Of a stretch of DNA of 5,627 bases, positions 1 to 5,627 are shown piece by piece. Within the stretch, counting starts at the first letter, position 1. Each line of letters begins with the position of its first letter. Made by a program: the position numbers and the translations under genes. Below the pieces are notes generated by a model. It ran no database searches. It saw only the letters and a list, made by a program, of their open reading frames with translations, and was not told the origin of the DNA. The stretch spans positions 1-5,627 of the forward strand of contig QMRV01000128.1 of the NCBI GenBank assembly GCA_003649445.1. The letters are read 5' to 3'. The DNA comes from Thermoprotei archaeon (lineage in GTDB: Archaea > Thermoproteota > Thermoprotei > Thermofilales > B15-G2).

Positions 1-308
1 ACGTTAAAGACTTCTCACTAACTATTGAAAACAATTTAGAGCCAATACATGTTCTTGCAAGTGAAGAGCCAATAGATATTTTGGAGAAAAACAGGGAAAT
101 AACTGGGAGAATAGGTTTAACATTTAAAGACCTAACAGAGTACAGCGAAGTAGTTGGGGACACGGAGTTCACGTTGGCGATTGTTTGCGGAGGAAAAACA
201 ATAACGCTTAGCGGCTGTAAATGGGAGAAGTGGAGCTCAGAAATAACTCCTGAAGACATAATTTATCTGCCGCTTGACTTTAGAGCTAAAAGCATATCAA
301 TAGCTTAA
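1..308 (+). CDS. Tail tube protein, C-terminal part (5' end outside window)
   Basis: The frame is open from the window edge (first full codon at 3) to TAA at 306-308, giving 101 visible residues, so the true start lies upstream. An internal TTG at 81 has no ribosome binding site and sits inside conserved sequence, so it is not the start. The visible part reads as a tail tube fold: an early segment with NNLEPIHVLASEEPIDI, then NREITGRIGLTF, then strands ending in IIYLPLDFRAKSISIA. The pattern 'epi-vl-s-ep.di...reitG.i.l.f' and the terminal 'lpLdFrAksI' recall tail tube proteins of tailed phages and archaeal head-tail viruses. Such proteins stack as hexameric rings to form the DNA conduit. The position directly upstream of a tail chaperone and tape measure gene supports this. 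It could instead be another beta-rich tail protein, but the gene order favours the tube. Whether the tail is contractile cannot be told, because any sheath gene would lie upstream. Confidence 0.75.
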   Translation, partial: VKDFSLTIENNLEPIHVLASEEPIDILEKNREITGRIGLTFKDLTEYSEVVGDTEFTLAIVCGGKTITLSGCKWEKWSSEITPEDIIYLPLDFRAKSISIA

Positions 309-319
309 AGTGGTTAGTA

Positions 320-607
320 ATGAAAATCGAGCGTAAAGAAGTAGTTATTAGAGGAGAAAAATTCGTTATAAGGGAGCCGCTGTTCAAAGACTTCATGGAA
401 GCATATAGGAAAGCGGGAGAAGACCAGCATAAGTTCAACGTTATTCTCCTATCTAAGTGCATTGAGGAGCCTAAGCTTAGCGAAGAAGAAATACTTAACC
501 TTCCAGCTTTTGCAGTAACGAAGCTGATAATGGAGCTCAGCAAGTTAATGGTTTTAGATGAAGGCAGTCGAAAAAACTTATTTACAGTATTAGGAGTGGA
601 AAAATAA
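320..607 (+). CDS. Tail assembly chaperone, zero-frame product (gpG-like)
   Basis: This is a 95 aa protein starting at ATG 320, 11 nt after the tube stop, with a GTGG ribosome binding site at 310-313. The N-terminus is a short beta-like stretch (MKIERKEVVIRGEKFVIREP). It is followed by helices containing LLSKCIEEPKLSEEEILNLP (residues 43-62) and a helical pair. The 'CI.EPkLSeEEi..Lp' pattern is typical of phage tail assembly chaperones, small proteins that bind the tape measure protein before tube polymerisation and are absent from the mature virion. The position between tube and tape measure genes is the conserved chaperone slot. Its last codons contain a slippery heptamer (571-577), so this protein is probably the major product, with a minor fraction of ribosomes continuing in the -1 frame. 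The family call rests on motif pattern and synteny rather than a catalytic signature. Confidence 0.75.
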   Translation: MKIERKEVVIRGEKFVIREPLFKDFMEAYRKAGEDQHKFNVILLSKCIEEPKLSEEEILNLPAFAVTKLIMELSKLMVLDEGSRKNLFTVLGVEK

Positions 608-771
608 GAGACTACAGAATGGTTTACTTTGTTTTAGCAGAGCATTTCGGCTGGAGTCCAAGACAGGTTGATGAGCTAACGCTCCGTGAAATAGAGAGTT
701 TTCTCCTCTACATTAAAGAGAAAGCCAAGATTCAGGAAAGAGAAGTTAAAAAAGCTTTGAGAAGAAAATAG
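320..771 (+). CDS. Tail assembly chaperone -1 frameshift fusion (gpGT-like)
   Basis: This is the predicted product of -1 slippage at 571-577. The first 86 codons (320-577) are read in the original frame, then 64 codons from 577 to 768 in the -1 frame, ending at TAG 769-771, for about 150 aa. The downstream frame is open from 562. It encodes a protein-like segment, DYRMVYFVLAEHFGWSPRQ followed by VDELTLREIESFLLYIKEK and a basic tail ending ALRRK. A short 'fGWsp.qvdeltl.ei' helical domain is typical of the second chaperone half (lambda T domain, which contacts the tape measure and recruits tube subunits). The only in-frame ATG, at 619, has no ribosome binding site, which argues for expression by frameshift. 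The ORF is too short for ordinary gene callers and would be missed. Independent translation from 619 (50 aa) remains possible but less likely. Confidence 0.7.
571..577 (+). promoter_or_regulatory. Canonical -1 ribosomal slippery heptamer A_AAA_AAC
   Basis: The seven bases AAAAAAC are phased X_XXY_YYZ relative to the chaperone frame (zero-frame codons AAA 572-574 and AAC 575-577). After slipping back one base, both tRNAs re-pair on AAA AAA. The new frame runs to the stop at 769-771. A possible 7-bp stem (577-583 with 602-608) lies immediately downstream. The same heptamer type drives -1 frameshifting in many bacterial and viral genes. The closely related A_AAA_AAT is the site reported for the Sulfolobus alpha-fucosidase gene. 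Confidence 0.75.
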
Positions 772-782
772 CTTTTTTCTTC
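761..782 (+). terminator. Inverted repeat with T-rich 3' arm after chaperone stop
   Basis: GAAGAAAA (761-768) and TTTTCTTC (775-782) form a perfect 8-bp inverted repeat with a 6-nt loop containing most of the stop codon. A run of six T lies at 773-778. Archaeal polymerases terminate on T-tracts, so this may attenuate transcription or mark a transcript end between the abundant upstream proteins (tube, chaperones) and the low-copy tape measure. The stem is AT-rich and weak, and it overlaps lysine/arginine codons, so chance is possible. Confidence 0.3.
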
Positions 783-812
783 CACACTTATCCCGGACAA
801 TTAACCTTATCT

Positions 813-818
813 AGGTGG
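813..818 (+). promoter_or_regulatory. Ribosome binding site AGGTGG for the tape measure gene
   Basis: AGGTGG lies 4 nt before ATG 823 and matches the archaeal anti-Shine-Dalgarno complement (GGAGGTGA core). A second match, GGTGGAG (835-841), lies 2 nt before an in-frame ATG at 844. Two start regions seven codons apart therefore each have a plausible site, and the start cannot be decided from sequence alone. Confidence 0.5.
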
Positions 819-822
819 TTTC

Positions 823-3036
823 ATGGCTTTCGCCGGTGGAGACATGAAAATAGCTGTAGTTATAGAAGCATACGATAGGGCATCAGCGGTTTTTAGAAAC
901 GTAAGCTCAAACGTGAACACTTTAGGTAAGCGGTTCGGATGGTTAAAGGACGTTGCTAAAATAACCGCCGGTGTTATTGGCGGTTTCCTGTTTATACATG
1001 GTTTAAACGCTTTAAGACAGGGAATAGAAGACTGTATTAATTCTTTCGCTAAATTCGAATACACTATGACAACGGTTGCTAACATTGCTGGAATGAGCGG
1101 ACAGGAGCTCAGCGAATACAATTCTAAACTCCTTGATTTAGCGAAAAACACTATTTACACTGCTCAGCAACTTGCCGAAGCCTCCCTAGTTATTGCTAAA
1201 GCCGGTATTAAAGGAGAAATGGCTTTCAAAATATTGGAAGCAGCTTCTAAAGCAGCACAGGCAGCGGGAGAAGACCTTAACAGCGTCTTATCTGTAGCGA
1301 TAAGCACCGTGAAAGCTTTCGGTGTTGAAACCGAAAAAGTAGGTTACGTAATGGATGTTTTGGTTAACGCTGCTTTAAACGCTAAAACCTCTGTCAGCGA
1401 AATAGGTACTGCTTTAAGCTATGTAGGAGCGGTTGCTCAGCAAGTAGGCTGGAGCATAGAAGACGTTGTTGAAGCAATAATTCTGCTTCAGGACAGAGGA
1501 TTGGAAGGCTCCAAGGCTGGAATGTATTTGAGACAGGCAATAATGGATTTAATAGACCCCACTGCTGAAGCTAAGAAAGTAATGGAAGAATTAGGGATAA
1601 GGGTTAAAGACGCTTCCGGTAACATGCTTCCGCTACCTGAAATTCTTAATCAGCTAGGCAATGCTTTAGCCGGTTTAGGTGAAACAGAGAAAATGGAGGT
1701 TTTAGCGAAAATCTTCGACACTAGACCTGCTTCAGCTATGGCGCTTCTTTTAAACGTCAACCGTAAGCAATGGGAGAAGCTAGGTGAAGCAATAAGGAAA
1801 CAAGGGACATCAGCGGAGCTTTCAGCTAAAATGATGGAAACAACTAGAGGGAGAATGCTTCAGCTACAGGCAACAATGGAGGCTTTGAAAATAGAGATAG
1901 GTGCTGCTTTAGCTCCTGCCTTCATATTTTTAGCTGAAACCGCAATGGATGTTTTAGACAAAATAAAGAAAGGCGACTGGCTAGGGGCCTTCATGGTTAT
2001 TAGGAGCGCTTTGGAAAAAGCTTTGATCAGAACATATGAGGTTCTTTCAGAATGGTGGAGCGGTGTTGTTTCATGGTTTAAAAGCATTGACTGGATGAGT
2101 GTTGCTTACAATATTGGTGTCGGAATATATGAGACACTTTACAATGGTTTATTCAATGTTTTCAACGCTGTAGATTTGCTTTTAAACTGGGTTAACAATG
2201 TTCTATATAATCCCGCAATTATAGATGAGTGGATTGAAGGAGCAATTAAATGGGTTGACAGCTTAATTTACGGTTTCGAAAGCAAAGAAGATGAAATGGG
2301 CTCCAATCTCTTGGAGCTTTTCGGAAGAGTTTTACTTAAACTTGCGGAGCTAGGGGCCAAACTCTATCTTTTAGGCGGAATTCTCATTGCTAAGTTTTTC
2401 CAAGCTGTTTTCGAAAGAATTGCTGCTAAAACACCTGAGCTTCAAAAATACCTTCACGACAGCTTCACGGGCCTAGTTAATTTCGCTTTAAGCTCAGCTT
2501 TAAACCTAGGTGTTTCTCTTTGGGAAGGATTCTGGGGTAAGCTTAAAGCAATTGCCCCCGCTGAGCTTTCATGGTTAATTGACGCTGTTAAGAAAGGTTT
2601 CGAAACATTGGCCAGTGAGCTTCTGAGAATATGGGATGAAATGTGGAATAAAATGTTGGAGAAGGCCAGAGGATTCATTGCTTCTTTGAAAGAGAAAATA
2701 ATGGGTTTCGTAAACTCAATAGTTAACGCTATTAGGGAACTGTATAATAGGCTGGTCGGGGGCTCGGTTTGGATAGACTTGTTCGAAGAAATGGTTAAAA
2801 CAACCGACACCGCTATGGAGAAGATTTCTAAAATAATGGCTCAAAGAATAGGGGAAATAAGGAAAGCAATAGGGGAAATCGAATATGGAGCTCCAGGAAT
2901 AGGGTATGAAGGACTAGGTAGGCGTGAAGTAACGTTAAACATTAACGTTGAAGGTTTCGCGGAGCCCGAACATGTTTTAGCAAGGAAAATTGCTAGGGAA
3001 ATAGTTGCTCAGGCAAGGCTTAGAGGGGTTCTCTAA
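823..3036 (+). CDS. Tail tape measure protein (TP901-type core)
   Basis: A 737 aa protein from ATG 823, or 730 aa from ATG 844 (MKIAVVIEAYDRAS...), which looks more like usual family N-termini. Residues about 8-35 form the opening 'vvieAyDrASavfrnvss' segment common in tape measures. Residues 47-65 form a hydrophobic, glycine-containing helix. Residues about 75-375 match the conserved phage minor tail/TP901 core, with FEYTMTTVANIAGMS, TIYTAQQLAEASLVIAKAG, TSVSEIGTALSYVGAVAQQ and LEGSKAGMYLRQAIMDLIDP. The rest is long, aromatic-rich amphipathic helices, then VGGSVWIDLFEEMVKTT (646-661), a motif frequent near tape measure C-termini. It ends in REVTLNINVEGFAEPEHVLA (701-720). In the virion it lies inside the tube and sets tail length; at roughly 0.15 nm per residue the tail would be about 110 nm. 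No peptidase or lysozyme domain is evident. The stop overlaps the next start by one base. Confidence 0.95.
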   Translation: MAFAGGDMKIAVVIEAYDRASAVFRNVSSNVNTLGKRFGWLKDVAKITAGVIGGFLFIHGLNALRQGIEDCINSFAKFEYTMTTVANIAGMSGQELSEYNSKLLDLAKNTIYTAQQLAEASLVIAKAGIKGEMAFKILEAASKAAQAAGEDLNSVLSVAISTVKAFGVETEKVGYVMDVLVNAALNAKTSVSEIGTALSYVGAVAQQVGWSIEDVVEAIILLQDRGLEGSKAGMYLRQAIMDLIDPTAEAKKVMEELGIRVKDASGNMLPLPEILNQLGNALAGLGETEKMEVLAKIFDTRPASAMALLLNVNRKQWEKLGEAIRKQGTSAELSAKMMETTRGRMLQLQATMEALKIEIGAALAPAFIFLAETAMDVLDKIKKGDWLGAFMVIRSALEKALIRTYEVLSEWWSGVVSWFKSIDWMSVAYNIGVGIYETLYNGLFNVFNAVDLLLNWVNNVLYNPAIIDEWIEGAIKWVDSLIYGFESKEDEMGSNLLELFGRVLLKLAELGAKLYLLGGILIAKFFQAVFERIAAKTPELQKYLHDSFTGLVNFALSSALNLGVSLWEGFWGKLKAIAPAELSWLIDAVKKGFETLASELLRIWDEMWNKMLEKARGFIASLKEKIMGFVNSIVNAIRELYNRLVGGSVWIDLFEEMVKTTDTAMEKISKIMAQRIGEIRKAIGEIEYGAPGIGYEGLGRREVTLNINVEGFAEPEHVLARKIAREIVAQARLRGVL

Positions 3037-5084
3037 TGGGATGGTTTGAAATAAGCCTCAATGATTCAGATGTTTCAAATAAGGTTTTCAGTTTCCGCGT
3101 TGAAAAAGAGCTGAACAAGCTTGAAAAAGGGTTCTTAACTGTTAAAGAAGATTTAGATGTAAAATATGGGGACAAGGTAACTATTAAGTATAAGTGGGAT
3201 GAAGCGGGAACAGTTTATGAGAGGCTTCTGTTCGAAGGCTTCGTAACCACTATTAGGAGAAACTACATTAGAAAATTAAAGGAAATATCATGTGTAGGAC
3301 ACGGTTATAAGCTTCTTTTAAGAGCTATTAATGTTTCATTCGTAAACGCCGACCTCAACGATATAGTATCCTATGTTATGAACGAAGTTTACGGTTCACA
3401 ATACAGCCTAGACATAGACAACAACGACACATATCCAGCGGAGAAAACATGGGATACCAACGAAGACTTCGAAACATGGAGCCTAACAAACGCCGTAATA
3501 CATAACGGATACATGAAAGTTTACCCTGAAATATCAGGCTTAACTAAAACCGAGGAAACATTGAAGCAGGAGTTCATTGATAGTTTCGAAGGAGGGCTGA
3601 ATTGGGAAGAAGAAATAAATGCGGGAACGTATTCTGATGTTTACAGGTCGACAAATTATCCTAGCGATGGTGAATACAGCGTTTGCTTGAAACTCCATGC
3701 TCCTACGACTTCATATCTTTATGTGAGAATTAAAAAGTATTTCGATGTTCCTTTCGAAGGAAAGTACAGGATAATCTTGGATGTTACCTACCGTGATAAA
3801 CCTTACGGACGCCTATACGTTAACGAGGAGAAAGTGAAGGCATTAGGTGTAGCGAACGGCATATATTACGATGCCGACTACATTGAAAGCGTTTGGATCG
3901 AATATACGAACGTAAGCTTCGACGGCTCATCAAAATGGGCGGATAGTGACCCCCACTACATGTATGTTGACTACGTGAGAATCTACAATATGGAGGTTAA
4001 GATTAGGAATATTCCTTCGTTCATTGTTTCCGTTAAGCTCCTGGATGCTTCAGATAATCTTTTGGAAGAACTTACGCCGGAAAACGGGGAAGTAATCATC
4101 AATTTAAGGAACCATGTTTCAGCGGATGAGTCTTTATCTGTGAAAGTTGTTTTCGTAAGAGAAGACGGTGTAGAGTTAGATCTTGGGACATACACGTTTT
4201 CCCATAATGAAATATGGGAGGTTAATCTTCAATCGGTTACTGGAACATGTGTTAGCCCTGTTTTCGGCCCTTCAAACCTTTCTTCATGGGATAAGCTGGA
4301 TGTTCAAGGCTCTTGGGAGTCTCTTACCGCTTATGTTTTAGATGAAGCAGACAATGTTTTGGGAACATATACTTCTTTTCCCGCTGATATTTCATCTATA
4401 AACGCGGATAAAGTAAAGGTTAAGCTTGAAATAACTGCTTCAGCGGAAGCTAACAGCGTGGATTTAGTTAAATTAGCCTATTTGACAGGCGGGTTAGATA
4501 TTTCATACAATACTTCTGCTAAAGAAGTTATCCGCAATGCTTGTGAAATGTTTGTCCGCGATTGGTGGTTTGATCCCTCAACTTTACATGTTAAAACCTT
4601 TAGAGGAACAGACTATTCTGGTTCGATTGTTTTCGACGGTAACAATATTGTTGATTTTCAGCTTGAAGAAAACGTTTTCGAATATGGTAACAAAATAGTT
4701 TTACACTACAATGGAGGCACGGTTGTAAAGCAGGATGATAATAGTATTTCAACCTACGGTACCATAGAGAAAGTATACTATAATAAAGATATTAACACTC
4801 AGGAAATAGCTGAAACATATGCTGACTACCTTCTCTCCCTAAGCTTATCTAAGAAAACCCTTCATGTCGAAGTTGTTCCCGAACATGAGTTCCTGAAAAC
4901 ACTTGATGTTGGAGACCAGGTTTCAGTACAATACGCTGACATTAACGAGAAGTTCCGCATTGTTAAAATGTTTTACGAGAAAAAGGTTGGAGAAGAAAAG
5001 CTTAGCTTCGTTTTAAACAAGGCTTTCCAAGACTTCTATGCTTTACTTGAAAAAGTAAGGAACGCTGAAAGGTGGAGCCTATAA
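3036..5084 (+). CDS. Baseplate hub / tail tip protein with large beta-rich insertion
   Basis: A 682 aa protein whose ATG overlaps the tape measure stop (TAATG), with GAGGGG at 3023-3028 as ribosome binding site. Residues 1-125 resemble the first half of gpD/gp27/XkdQ-type hubs: early strands (SFRVEKELNKLEKGFLTV), 'YGDKVTIKYKW', 'LLFEGFVTTIRR', 'KEISCVGHGYKLLLRAI', then a helix. Residues about 487-665 look like the second half: 'SAKEVIRNACEMFVRDWWFD', 'NIVDFQLEENVFEYGNKIVL', a helix 'TQEIAETYADYLLSLSLS', and 'FLKTLDVGDQVSVQYADI', the usual hub strand near the C-terminus. Between them lie about 350 residues of beta-rich sequence: a jelly-roll-like part (about 136-318, with a W-D-T-N-E-D-F-E-T-W start), an immunoglobulin-like part (about 320-400), and a third sandwich opening with CVSPVF (about 405-485). 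Hubs close the distal tail as trimers. The insert may bind cell-surface glycans, which is inferred. It sits directly after the tape measure, as hubs do. Confidence 0.72.
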   Translation: MGWFEISLNDSDVSNKVFSFRVEKELNKLEKGFLTVKEDLDVKYGDKVTIKYKWDEAGTVYERLLFEGFVTTIRRNYIRKLKEISCVGHGYKLLLRAINVSFVNADLNDIVSYVMNEVYGSQYSLDIDNNDTYPAEKTWDTNEDFETWSLTNAVIHNGYMKVYPEISGLTKTEETLKQEFIDSFEGGLNWEEEINAGTYSDVYRSTNYPSDGEYSVCLKLHAPTTSYLYVRIKKYFDVPFEGKYRIILDVTYRDKPYGRLYVNEEKVKALGVANGIYYDADYIESVWIEYTNVSFDGSSKWADSDPHYMYVDYVRIYNMEVKIRNIPSFIVSVKLLDASDNLLEELTPENGEVIINLRNHVSADESLSVKVVFVREDGVELDLGTYTFSHNEIWEVNLQSVTGTCVSPVFGPSNLSSWDKLDVQGSWESLTAYVLDEADNVLGTYTSFPADISSINADKVKVKLEITASAEANSVDLVKLAYLTGGLDISYNTSAKEVIRNACEMFVRDWWFDPSTLHVKTFRGTDYSGSIVFDGNNIVDFQLEENVFEYGNKIVLHYNGGTVVKQDDNSISTYGTIEKVYYNKDINTQEIAETYADYLLSLSLSKKTLHVEVVPEHEFLKTLDVGDQVSVQYADINEKFRIVKMFYEKKVGEEKLSFVLNKAFQDFYALLEKVRNAERWSL

Positions 5085-5338
5085 TGAGGTTTAAGAACCG
5101 TTTCAGAAGAAAGCTAATCATTATTTTAAAGTCTGAAAAAGGCAAGGTTGTTAAAGAGGTTTCTCCCGGTGAAGAATTTGAAATACCTGATGAGGAGGTT
5201 GAAATAATTAGGCGTTTAAAGGAAATGGGTGTTTTACCTGTAGGTGAAACTTTGAAGGAAAAGGTTTCTAAGATCCTGCTTTTGCTGAGAAACCTTGAGG
5301 AAAGGGTTAGAAGGCTTGAAGAAACTGTTTACGGTTAG
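5084..5338 (+). CDS. Small coiled-coil protein of the tail operon, function unknown
   Basis: An 84 aa protein starting at ATG 5084, which overlaps the hub stop (TAATG) and has GGTGGAG at 5071-5077, six nt upstream. A GTG at 5072 is inside that ribosome binding site and is not the start. The N-terminus is strongly basic (MRFKNRFRRK). It is followed by a short beta-like region, 'LIIILKSEKGKVVKEVSPGE' and 'FEIPDEEVEIIRRLKEMGVL'. Residues 57-82 form a textbook heptad zipper with L57, V61, I64, L68, L71, V75, L78 and V82 at a/d positions, so oligomerisation is expected. Coupled translation with the hub suggests a tail tip or baseplate accessory, or an assembly factor; I do not recognise the family. 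The stop TAG overlaps the convergent integrase stop. Confidence 0.8.
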   Translation: MRFKNRFRRKLIIILKSEKGKVVKEVSPGEEFEIPDEEVEIIRRLKEMGVLPVGETLKEKVSKILLLLRNLEERVRRLEETVYG

Positions 5339-5627
5339 GTTTTTATTTTTCCTATAACGATTTCCGATAGGATTTCAAGTATTAGTTTTTTAATTTCTTC
5401 TTTAGAAATTCCCCCGTTTGCTTGGATTTCTGTTTCCCTAATTATCTGCGACAGTTGTTTTTCTCTTTCATAGAATTCTATTATTGTTTCATCTATGTAT
5501 TCTGTTGTTAGGTGCGCGTATCTGTCAACCATTATTCTTGTTTTCCATCCGAAAAACTTCATTAGAACTTTTTCAGGTAGTTTCGAAGCTAAATGGGTTG
5601 CCCTAGTGTGTCTGAATAGGTGTGGGA
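5335..5627 (-). CDS. Tyrosine recombinase/integrase, C-terminal catalytic part (5' end outside window)
   Basis: The minus-strand frame is open from the right edge to TAA at 5337-5335, giving 96 residues; the gene begins beyond the window. An internal ATG at 5562-5560 is not the start, because strong catalytic sequence precedes it. Visible motifs are PHLFRHTRATHLASKLP (His at 5622-5620 and Arg at 5613-5611, the H-x-x-R box), FFGW (Trp at 5547-5545, in the His/Trp position), and MVDRYAHLT with the nucleophilic Tyr at 5520-5518. These are box II residues of tyrosine recombinases, which integrate and excise DNA at att sites. The FGW-...-YAHL variant resembles archaeal integrases. After the tyrosine come about 60 residues, mostly helical and charged, likely used for packing against neighbouring protomers. 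It is convergent with the tail operon, so it is transcribed separately. No att core was recognised. Confidence 0.93.
   Translation of the reverse strand, partial: PHLFRHTRATHLASKLPEKVLMKFFGWKTRIMVDRYAHLTTEYIDETIIEFYEREKQLSQIIRETEIQANGGISKEEIKKLILEILSEIVIGKIKT
5340..5350 (+). terminator. T-tract terminator candidate at the end of the tail operon
   Basis: TTTTTATTTTT begins two nt after the stop of the coiled-coil gene. Archaeal termination typically uses such T-rich runs without a strong hairpin, so this is a plausible end of the plus-strand tail transcript. The same bases encode the lysine-rich C-terminus (GKIKT) of the convergent integrase, which could also explain the T-richness on this strand. 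Confidence 0.45.

Noticed and set aside
286..543. Antisense ORF opposite the chaperone gene
   Set aside because: It mirrors the chaperone coding frame, and its serine/leucine-rich translation has no family resemblance.
601..607. Alternative slip site A_AAA_TAA at the chaperone stop
   Set aside because: Only one tRNA could re-pair cleanly, and the canonical A_AAA_AAC at 571-577 is far better.
619..771. Independent 50 aa gene starting at ATG 619
   Set aside because: No ribosome binding site lies upstream, the frame is open back to 562 across a correctly phased slippery site, and the content matches a second chaperone domain. The frameshift fusion explains it better.
963..985. Perfect 7-bp inverted repeat (AACCGCC / GGCGGTT) in the tape measure gene
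   Set aside because: It falls in codons for a Thr-Ala-Gly-Val-Ile-Gly-Gly helix and is well explained by alanine/glycine codon composition. It is not near a gene boundary.
233..1117. Recurring GGAGCTCAG at about 233, 533 and 1109
   Set aside because: Three short copies in two reading frames, irregular spacing, no flanking similarity. Two encode Glu-Leu-Ser with favoured codons, so chance plus codon bias suffices.
807..1151. Antisense ORF of 114 codons over the tape measure start, with others at 1860-2087, 2454-2810 and 3983-4195
   Set aside because: They are low-complexity, serine-rich shadows of well-supported plus-strand genes, with no ribosome binding sites or recognisable domains.
5350..5372. 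Imperfect hairpin TCCTAT...ATAGGA near the integrase end
   Set aside because: It lies inside coding sequence and has no T-run on its downstream side in either orientation, so it does not fit a terminator. Nor is a repeat copy seen that would suggest an att core.
1..5627. Search for tRNA genes, CRISPR repeats, insertion sequences and attachment-site direct repeats
   Set aside because: None recognised by eye. The window is almost continuously coding, and the longest non-coding stretch is about 50 nt.

Overview
The window looks like part of a tailed-virus (Caudoviricetes-type) genome or integrated provirus, most likely from an archaeon. Archaeal origin is an inference. It rests on GGTGG/GGAG-type ribosome binding sites close to the starts, heavy AGA/AGG and ATA codon use, T-tracts after stop codons, and a tyrosine recombinase whose catalytic box (HLFRHTRATHLA...FGW...DRYAHL) resembles archaeal integrases. 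The DNA is AT-rich, almost wholly coding and shows no host housekeeping gene.

The plus strand (1-5338) is a compact tail-assembly block in canonical tailed-phage order. It holds the C-terminal part of a tail tube protein (cut by the left edge), a tail assembly chaperone (320-607), a second chaperone segment in the -1 frame (to 771), a 730-737 aa tape measure protein (823-3036), a 682 aa baseplate hub protein (3036-5084) and an 84 aa coiled-coil protein (5084-5338). Genes are 11-51 nt apart or overlap by one base (TAATG), so a single transcript with coupled translation is likely. Together they would build the tail: the tube polymerises around the tape measure, the chaperones keep the tape measure soluble until assembly, and the hub caps the distal end.

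The minus strand at the right edge (5335-5627) carries the C-terminal catalytic part of a tyrosine integrase. It is convergent with the tail operon, and the two stop codons overlap. This supports a temperate, integrating element.

The most notable observation is a canonical -1 slippery heptamer, A_AAA_AAC (571-577), in the correct phase near the end of the first chaperone ORF. Slippage there gives an approximately 150 aa chaperone fusion analogous to lambda gpG/gpGT. Programmed -1 frameshifting has rarely been described in archaeal systems. The second point of interest is a hub protein whose two conserved halves are separated by about 350 residues of beta-rich, carbohydrate-binding-like sequence. 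No separate tail fibre or Dit gene is visible here, so this insert is a candidate receptor-binding region.
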